From: Luteolibacter sp. LG18
GTDB taxonomy: Bacteria > Verrucomicrobiota > Verrucomicrobiia > Verrucomicrobiales > Akkermansiaceae
Length of the DNA: 64,000 nt
Assembly: GCF_036322585.1 (NCBI RefSeq)
Contig: NZ_AP024600.1
Location: forward strand, 4,402,001 to 4,466,000
Direction of reading: 5' to 3'
Position numbers and translations under genes: made by a program. Shown piece after piece: positions 58,859 to 64,000 of this stretch. How positions within the stretch are numbered: the stretch's first letter is position 1; each line of letters starts with the position of its first letter. Under the pieces are notes generated by a model, which was given only the letters and a program-made list of their open reading frames with translations, was not told the DNA's origin and made no database searches.

Positions 58859-59503
58859 ATGGCCGATTTTGAGGCGGCTTTTGAGGTGGCATCCGCAGGT
58901 CGGTCCGCTTTGCTTCGGGACATGATCGAAGTGCGGCGAGTGACGGGGCTGGGCATTGAACCTTACTTGAAGGATCTCGCATCCCTCAGAATCAGCGTGT
59001 TCCGTGAGTTTCCCTACCTTTACGATGGCTCGGAACACTACGAATCCGACTACTTGCGCTCTTACGCCACCTCGTCCGGCGGGGTGATCGTGCTGGCCTT
59101 GGACGGAGAGAAGGTGGTGGGGGTATCCACCGGGCTGCCACTGGCGGAGGCGGACGAGGCGTTCCAAACGCCCTTCCGGGAGGCAGGCATTCCGGTGGAG
59201 GAGGTGTTCTACCTCGGGGAATCGGTGCTGGCGAAGGAGTATCGCGGCCGCGGGATCGGACACCGGTTTTTCGACGAGCGGGAGGCCCACGCCGAGGAGC
59301 TCGGATACAAGGTCACGTCGTTCTGCGCGGTGGAACGTCCGGCGAACCATCCGCTGTGCCCGGCGGCCTACCATTCGAACGACGTGTTCTGGACGAAGCG
59401 CGGCTACGTGAAACGCCCGGAGCTGCAATGCCGCCTGTCGTGGAAACAGGTCGACGCGGAGGATGAGGTCGAGAACGTGCTGACGTTCCGGACGCGAGGA
59501 TGA
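58859..59503 (+). CDS. GNAT-family N-acetyltransferase
   Basis: The 214-residue protein has the GNAT fold: LASLRISVFREFPYLYDG with YESDYLRSYATSSGGVIVLA, then GEKVVGVSTGLP, YLGESVLAKEYRGRGIGHRF (the R/Q-x-x-G-x-G/A acetyl-CoA loop, RGRGIG), FDEREAHAEELGYK and a distal NDVFWTKRGYVKR. It acetylates an amine; the acceptor is unknown. ATG 58859 or 58922 (MIEVRRVTG) could be the start; both are in frame. Divergent from the CxxC protein. Confidence 0.87.
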   Translation: MADFEAAFEVASAGRSALLRDMIEVRRVTGLGIEPYLKDLASLRISVFREFPYLYDGSEHYESDYLRSYATSSGGVIVLALDGEKVVGVSTGLPLAEADEAFQTPFREAGIPVEEVFYLGESVLAKEYRGRGIGHRFFDEREAHAEELGYKVTSFCAVERPANHPLCPAAYHSNDVFWTKRGYVKRPELQCRLSWKQVDAEDEVENVLTFRTRG

Positions 59504-59554
59504 AGTGGCGAGAAGCCCGCTCTCTGCCTGTGGGGTGCCCTTGGGGGGGCGGCT

Positions 59555-61894
59555 TTAGTTCAGGCCGAGTTTCTTTTCGAGGGAAACATCCGGCAGGGCA
59601 CCGAACTCGAGGGACTTCATATACATCCGCTTGCCTTCCTCCTTGCGATTGCTCTTCGAGCAAAAGAGCGCGAGGTTGTAGTAGGGCTCCGGAGAGGTGG
59701 GATCCGCCATCATCGCCGCGCGGGTCGAGGATTCGGCTTCAGCGGTGCGGCCTTGGCGGAGGTAGAGCGACCCGAGGAAGAGGTGGCCGCGGGCATCGTC
59801 CGGAGCGAGCTGCACGGCACGAGTGAGGGCCTGCTCGGCACCGGAGGCATCGCCCAGTTTGAGCAGCGAGACCCCCAGCATGAGATGGGCGTAGGGGTTC
59901 GAACCGTCGATCTCGGTGGCGCGCTGGAAGACCTCGGCGGAGGAGGGATAGTCCTCCAGCTTCATTTGGATGAAGCCCAGCTTGCAGAGCGCGCTGGTGT
60001 TGCCGGGATTGTCATCCACGGACTGGACGTAAACCTCCTTCGCCGCGAGCAGGCGGCCGGCCTCGAAGGCCTTGGTGGCGATGCTGTCGCTGGCGCTCCA
60101 ACCGTCTCCGAGTTGCGTGAGGTTTGCGGAAACCTTGCCGCGGCTCTGGGCATGGGGGGAACTGAGCGCGATGTCCGCCTTGGAATCGGCGATGAGCTTC
60201 TGCTCCTCCGGGGTGAGGGTGACGTCGATGCCGCCGAGGAGATCCGCCGCGTCCTTGACGGCTCCGCCGCCTTCGCCGAGCTGCTTCACGGCGGTCATCA
60301 GTTCCTCGCGCGCTTGCTGGCGGCGGTTCTGGGCCTGGAGCTGCCGTTTGATGACCTCGCGGAGGGTCTTGACCTCCTCACTGTTCGCAGCACCGGAGGC
60401 GAGGGCGTCTTGTTCGGATTTGAGACGGGTTTCGAGTTCCTTGAGACGTTTGTCCTGTTCAGCGCGTTCACCTTGGAGGCGGCCGATCTGGTGCTTGGCG
60501 ATGGCGAGGTCGCGCAGGGCCTCGACGTAGAGGTCCTTGTCCTCGTTGCCAGCTTCGGAGAGCTTCTTGACCCGCTCCTCGGCCTCGCGGAGCTGCTTGG
60601 CAAGCGTCATGTTCTGCTCGATGAGATCCTGAATGCGTCCGGATTCATTGAGTTTCAGCAGCGCGGACATCTGCTCCTTCTCACGCAGCAGGCCATCGCG
60701 CTCGGTCTGGAGCTGGGCGTAGGCCGCCTGGCTTTCGCCGAGTTGCTTGGCAAGGGTGTCGATCTTCTTGTTGGCGACGACGATTTCGGCATCGCGCTGT
60801 TTGAGGAGTGTCTCAAGATCCTTCTTTTGATCCATCAGCCCCTTGACCACATCATTGGCGGTCTTTTGCTGTCGGTCGGTGTCCCGTTTGAGGTCGGCAT
60901 GCTTCTGCTGGAGGACGGCGAGATCGGCCTGCAGGGTGGCTGTCTTCACCTTTTCACCCGCGAGCTGGTCACGGCTCTGGGTGAGGGCGCGGTTGAGAGT
61001 ATCGCGCTCGAGGTCGAGCTTGCCGATCTGGGTTTCGAGCGATTTGTAATCGCTTTCCACCGGTGCCGCGGCGAGGCGGGCGCGCATGGCATTGAGTTCG
61101 CCTTGGGCGCGGCTGAGTTCCAATTGGGCCTGATCACGCTGGATCTCCATGTCCCGCATCCGCGACATGGCGCGGGAGAAGTCGATCTGATCTTTGGGAG
61201 CTTGGTTCTGGAGTTGCTGCGTCTGCGCCTGAGCCTCCCGGAGTTGCTTCTGGAGGCGGGCGACGTCCGCTTCCAGGCGGGCGACCTGCTTGGATTCCTC
61301 CGGATCCACCTGCTGGATGGGCCGGATCGGGGCCGTGGGCAGCGGCTTGAGAGGGGCGGGAGCGGAATTGGGGACCGGCGCGGGCTTGTCCTTGTCCTTC
61401 GGCTTGCCGCTGTCGAGCGGCTTCGGCAGATCGGCGGTGGCCTGCGGTTTCGCGCCCTTGGAGGGATCGATGAGCTGCCCGGAAACCTTCGTGCCGCCTT
61501 CAAGTTCGGCGACGATCTGCTGCTTCTTCAGGCGCAGTTCGTTCGCCTTCGGCTCGATCTTGGCGATGGACTCATTGGTCATCGCGCCGCGGTCCTTGAC
61601 CATGTCCGGCTTCCAGTCCGGATAGTAGAGGCGCACGGCATCGAACATTTCCTTCGCGCGCTTCAGCTTGTCGTGTGCCCCGATGATGTCGCCTTCCTTC
61701 TCCAGGGTCTCGGCGTCGCGGGCCGTCAGGTAGCCTTGGAAATAAACGTCGGAGGGGTCGAAAGTGCGGCGAGGCGTCGGCTGCGGTGGGTCCACCGTGA
61801 CCTGAGCGATGGCTCCACCCGACAGCGCGAGCACATAGAGTGCGGCTGCCAATACGGGGGGGAGGCGCAAAAAGGAAGCTGCCCGGCGGATCAT
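59555..61894 (-). CDS. Exported coiled-coil/TPR protein
   Basis: The 779-residue protein has a signal peptide (to about 30, VLALSGGAIAQ), an N-terminal helical part (GYLTARDAETLEKEGD), a Pro/Lys spacer (about 145-185), a long coiled coil (about 190-530, heptads such as QVARLEADVARLQKQLREAQ) and C-terminal TPRs (about 605-775: AFEAGRLLAAKEVYVQSVDD, YPSSAEVFQRATEIDGSNPY, AEQALTRAVQLAPDDARGHL). It probably acts as a periplasmic scaffold. Relatives in this phylum are annotated only as TPR proteins. It ends with LEKKLGLN. No enzyme motif. Confidence 0.82.
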   Translation of the reverse strand: MIRRAASFLRLPPVLAAALYVLALSGGAIAQVTVDPPQPTPRRTFDPSDVYFQGYLTARDAETLEKEGDIIGAHDKLKRAKEMFDAVRLYYPDWKPDMVKDRGAMTNESIAKIEPKANELRLKKQQIVAELEGGTKVSGQLIDPSKGAKPQATADLPKPLDSGKPKDKDKPAPVPNSAPAPLKPLPTAPIRPIQQVDPEESKQVARLEADVARLQKQLREAQAQTQQLQNQAPKDQIDFSRAMSRMRDMEIQRDQAQLELSRAQGELNAMRARLAAAPVESDYKSLETQIGKLDLERDTLNRALTQSRDQLAGEKVKTATLQADLAVLQQKHADLKRDTDRQQKTANDVVKGLMDQKKDLETLLKQRDAEIVVANKKIDTLAKQLGESQAAYAQLQTERDGLLREKEQMSALLKLNESGRIQDLIEQNMTLAKQLREAEERVKKLSEAGNEDKDLYVEALRDLAIAKHQIGRLQGERAEQDKRLKELETRLKSEQDALASGAANSEEVKTLREVIKRQLQAQNRRQQAREELMTAVKQLGEGGGAVKDAADLLGGIDVTLTPEEQKLIADSKADIALSSPHAQSRGKVSANLTQLGDGWSASDSIATKAFEAGRLLAAKEVYVQSVDDNPGNTSALCKLGFIQMKLEDYPSSAEVFQRATEIDGSNPYAHLMLGVSLLKLGDASGAEQALTRAVQLAPDDARGHLFLGSLYLRQGRTAEAESSTRAAMMADPTSPEPYYNLALFCSKSNRKEEGKRMYMKSLEFGALPDVSLEKKLGLN

Positions 61895-61961
61895 GAGTCG
61901 CGGACACTAGGAAACCCGGAGGGCTACCGCAAGTGGGAAGTCGCCGGGCGGATCTAACGCT

Positions 61962-62804
61962 TCACGGGGCCTCCCGGGCGGTTTCCAGTGCCTTTTCGAG
62001 GGTTTCCGGAGCGAGTTCGGAGAGATCGTTGTGATGGCCGCCGGGGATTTCGACGAACTGGGCGGTGTTCGGGGCTGCCGTGGCAAGGGTGCGGCCCATG
62101 CTCACGGGGATCACTTCATCCTCCGCCCCATGGAGGATGACCACTTTGCCGGAGCCGGCGGCCTCGATCTCGCGGAGGCGCGCCAAATTGTCATAGCGGT
62201 GCCAGAGCAGGAAGCCGAGGGGGACGCCGGTGACCACGCGGGTCATGTCCATGGTGCTGGTGAAGGGAGACATCAGCACGCCGCGGCGGATGCCGTATTC
62301 CTTCGCGGCCATCAGGCAAACGGCATTGCCAAGGCTGTGGCCGAAGAAGCGGAGCTTCCCCTGGTCCGCGGGGAGCGACCACCCGAGCGAGTTCATTGCG
62401 GTCGGAACCACCGCCCGCAGGCTGCGGCGGATCGATCGCGGGCTGGGCGACCCGGCGCAGGCCCCGTAGCCGGGCATGTCCACCAGCAGCCAGGCGTCGT
62501 CACGCGGGCCGTGTTCGCGGAGCCAGTCCGACCAATCGAGCGCCACGGTGCCATTGCCGCCGCAGACGATCCACAGGTGCTGCGGGCGAGGTGTGCGCTG
62601 GATGAGGTAGGCCTGCTGGGGGCCGTCGCTGGTCTGGTAATCGAGGATCTTGTTTCCGGATTCCTTCGACCAGTGGCTGACGCGGGTGGGTGGGTAGGGG
62701 CGGGGGAAGTAAATGAAGCTGCTCTGGCAGCCGGTCAGACCGAGGAGCAGCAACAGAACGCCGCAGGATATGAGCTTCAGGAGTTTGAGCAGGAAGCGGC
62801 GCAT
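61962..62804 (-). CDS. Alpha/beta-hydrolase lipoprotein
   Basis: The 280-residue lipoprotein (signal LLLLLGLTGC, Cys26) has an alpha/beta-hydrolase fold: LWIVCGGNGTVALDWSDWL (oxyanion region), LLVDMPGYGACAGSPSP, nucleophile Ser in FFGHSLGNAVCLMA, ILHGAEDEVIPVSMG (Asp) and the His in PGGHHNDLSEL. These three give a complete catalytic triad. It should be an esterase or lipase on the outer side of a membrane. Start ATG 62804 opens the lipoprotein signal; 62846 is also in frame. Confidence 0.9.
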   Translation of the reverse strand: MRRFLLKLLKLISCGVLLLLLGLTGCQSSFIYFPRPYPPTRVSHWSKESGNKILDYQTSDGPQQAYLIQRTPRPQHLWIVCGGNGTVALDWSDWLREHGPRDDAWLLVDMPGYGACAGSPSPRSIRRSLRAVVPTAMNSLGWSLPADQGKLRFFGHSLGNAVCLMAAKEYGIRRGVLMSPFTSTMDMTRVVTGVPLGFLLWHRYDNLARLREIEAAGSGKVVILHGAEDEVIPVSMGRTLATAAPNTAQFVEIPGGHHNDLSELAPETLEKALETAREAP

Positions 62805-62865
62805 GGCGGTTGGGGAGGATGGGACCGTTCGGAATGAACTGAACATGCATGGGTCCGCGAGGATT

Positions 62866-62914
62866 TTCCCACTCACAAGTTGGAAACTTGTGCTACTTGC
62901 GGACTGAAGTCCGC
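62866..62914 (+). repeat. Family D hairpin plus a second small hairpin
   Basis: CACAAGTT (62874-62881) pairs with AACTTGTG (62885-62892) around GGA, with the same flanks (CCCACT, CTAC) as the copy at 27548. It is followed by GCGGACT/AGTCCGC (62899-62914). Confidence 0.85.
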
Positions 62915-62941
62915 GGTCCAATTGAGGCTCGTGTCCGGTGT

Positions 62942-64000
62942 TCAGAGCAGGCTCTTCACGAGCTTGCTGAACATGGCCGCGCCTTCCTCGAGGGCGGCGA
63001 TGTCGATGAACTCGTCGATGGTGTGGGCCTGGTCGATCGAGCCGGGTCCGATGCAGACGCTCGGAACACCGCCGTGGGAGAGGTGGGCGGCATCGGAGAA
63101 CCACGGGGCACCGGCGAGGCCGACCTTCGGATCGACCGCGAGCATGGCCTGGATCATGCGATGGTCCGGCGCGGTGTCCATCGGCGTGTTCTCGTGGGGT
63201 TTCACGATCTCCAGCGGCAGGTTCAGCGCGGAAATCGAGTCCTTCAACAACTGGAGGGCTCCACCGGACGACGCGAGCGATGGGGTGATGCGGATGTCGA
63301 TCTCGGCCTCGGCGAGGTCCGGCACGATGTTCGGCCGCGAGCCGCCGCGGATGACGCCGACGTTCATCGTGCTGTGGCCGAGCACGGGATGGGTGAAGGT
63401 GGCGAGCTTCGTCGGCAGGTTGCGGTCGAGGACGTCGAGCGAGCGCGCGAGCGTCATGACGGCATTGCTGCCACGCTCCGGCTGCGAACTGTGGGCGGCC
63501 TTGCCGGTGGCGCGGAGGGTGGCCCACAGCGAGCCCTTGGTGACGTTCACGATCTGCATCGAGGTCGGCTCGCCCACGAACGCGAACTCATAGTCGCTGC
63601 CGTGCTTTTTCACGAAATCCTTGGAACCCCATTGGCCGGATTCCTCGCCCATGAAGGCGACGAAATCCATCGCCACCGGAGCTTCCGCAAGCTGGTCGCG
63701 GGATTCATAGAGCGCCCACAGCATCGCCGCCATCGGGCCTTTGGTGTCGGAGGCGCCGCGACCCCAGATGCGGCCATCGCGGATCTCGCCGCCGAAGGGA
63801 TCGACGATCATGCCGGCGACGCCGACGGTATCGAGGTGCGGGCCGAAGAGGATGCGCGGGCGGCCATCGAGCGGGGCGAAGCGCGCGATCAGGTTCGGGC
63901 GGCCGGGCTGGATCGTTTCAAGGGTGACGTGCGCGCCGATGCCCTTGAGCCAATCGGCCAGGAAATTCGCCATGTCCGCCTCGCCGGTGAGGTCGGTGCC
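62942..64000 (-). CDS. M20 peptidase / acetylornithine-deacetylase-like, N-terminus outside the window
   Basis: The frame is open to the right edge (352 codons). The first in-window ATG is at 63973, but GTDLTGEAD before it looks like the usual M20 start, so the true start is beyond 64000. M20 features are LFGPHLDTVGVAG (HxD metal ligand), WGRGASDTKGPMAAML (bridging Asp), FMGEESGQWGS (general-base and metal Glu), the dimerisation domain (about 160-275) and SHGGVPSVCIGPGSIDQAHT (last His). It hydrolyses an N-acyl or dipeptide bond in the cytoplasm; ArgE, DapE and CPG2-like members share this look, and I cannot decide among them. Confidence 0.92.
   Translation of the reverse strand, partial: GTDLTGEADMANFLADWLKGIGAHVTLETIQPGRPNLIARFAPLDGRPRILFGPHLDTVGVAGMIVDPFGGEIRDGRIWGRGASDTKGPMAAMLWALYESRDQLAEAPVAMDFVAFMGEESGQWGSKDFVKKHGSDYEFAFVGEPTSMQIVNVTKGSLWATLRATGKAAHSSQPERGSNAVMTLARSLDVLDRNLPTKLATFTHPVLGHSTMNVGVIRGGSRPNIVPDLAEAEIDIRITPSLASSGGALQLLKDSISALNLPLEIVKPHENTPMDTAPDHRMIQAMLAVDPKVGLAGAPWFSDAAHLSHGGVPSVCIGPGSIDQAHTIDEFIDIAALEEGAAMFSKLVKSLL

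Noticed and set aside
1..64000. tRNA, rRNA, riboswitch, CRISPR and replication-origin signals
   Set aside because: I looked for cloverleaf, rRNA and repeat-spacer patterns on both strands and saw none that I could support by eye.

Overview
The window is GC-rich, densely coded chromosomal DNA from a member of the Verrucomicrobiota, most like the Luteolibacter/Haloferula (Verrucomicrobiaceae) group. The evidence is a Planctomycete/Verrucomicrobia-type DUF1592-DUF1552 gene pair, DUF1080 and SHD1-like secreted proteins, very large secreted proteins with Ig, Calx-beta and similar modules, and a lexA preceded by TGTTC-N4-GAACA, the LexA box known from this phylum. I saw no rRNA, tRNA, CRISPR array, plasmid or prophage module. 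About 53 protein genes are supported; the first and last are cut by the window edges.

Layout. 1-5918: two large secreted proteins. 6068-7197: pdxJ-acpS. 7195-8588: a palindromic spacer split by an IS5-family insertion. 8586-10226: cbpA-cbpM-DUF1801 operon. 10227-10865: a repeat-only spacer. 10866-17989: an SbmA-like ABC exporter, AI-2E permease, uppS, purA and carA. 18113-23049: four tandem paralogues sharing one TonB-like membrane anchor with different extracytoplasmic domains. 23223-28783: queD, the DUF1592/DUF1552 pair and a DEAD-box-type helicase. 28885-34452: a coupled pair resembling a split OmpA-type sensor, then an ECF sigma factor overlapping a transmembrane Ser/Thr kinase with a formylglycine-generating-enzyme-like C-terminus, then osmC. 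34599-36857: ftsY and a DUF5690 transporter. 36989-42168: a purple-acid-phosphatase-like protein and an EEP-fold phosphatase/nuclease, both carrying SKICH-like DW(I/V)GIY repeats. 42393-45979: a TPR sulfotransferase divergent from a XylR-type regulator fused to a HAD phosphatase. 46036-51382: DUF1080, SHD1, bioF, a D,D-carboxypeptidase, lexA, an NlpC/P60-like lipoprotein and a small tyrosine phosphatase. 51392-55537: a pseudo-sulfatase, a helical-repeat protein, an AP2-like small protein and an unknown. 55605-64000: MBL hydrolase, FKBP, YdcF-like protein, CxxC protein, GNAT, a coiled-coil/TPR envelope protein, a hydrolase lipoprotein and an M20 peptidase.

How it works together. Housekeeping functions (PLP and acyl-carrier activation, purines, pyrimidines/arginine, biotin, queuosine, undecaprenyl carrier, SRP targeting, SOS control) are mixed with many envelope and secreted proteins. 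The most unusual genes are the four-gene anchor array, the regulator-HAD fusion with a candidate direct-repeat operator, and the SKICH-like phosphatase pair. The most unusual non-coding signal is a set of at least six families of palindromic or terminal-inverted-repeat elements in the spacers. Many of them touch or contain the stop codon of a neighbouring gene, and two families show compensatory base changes in their stems.
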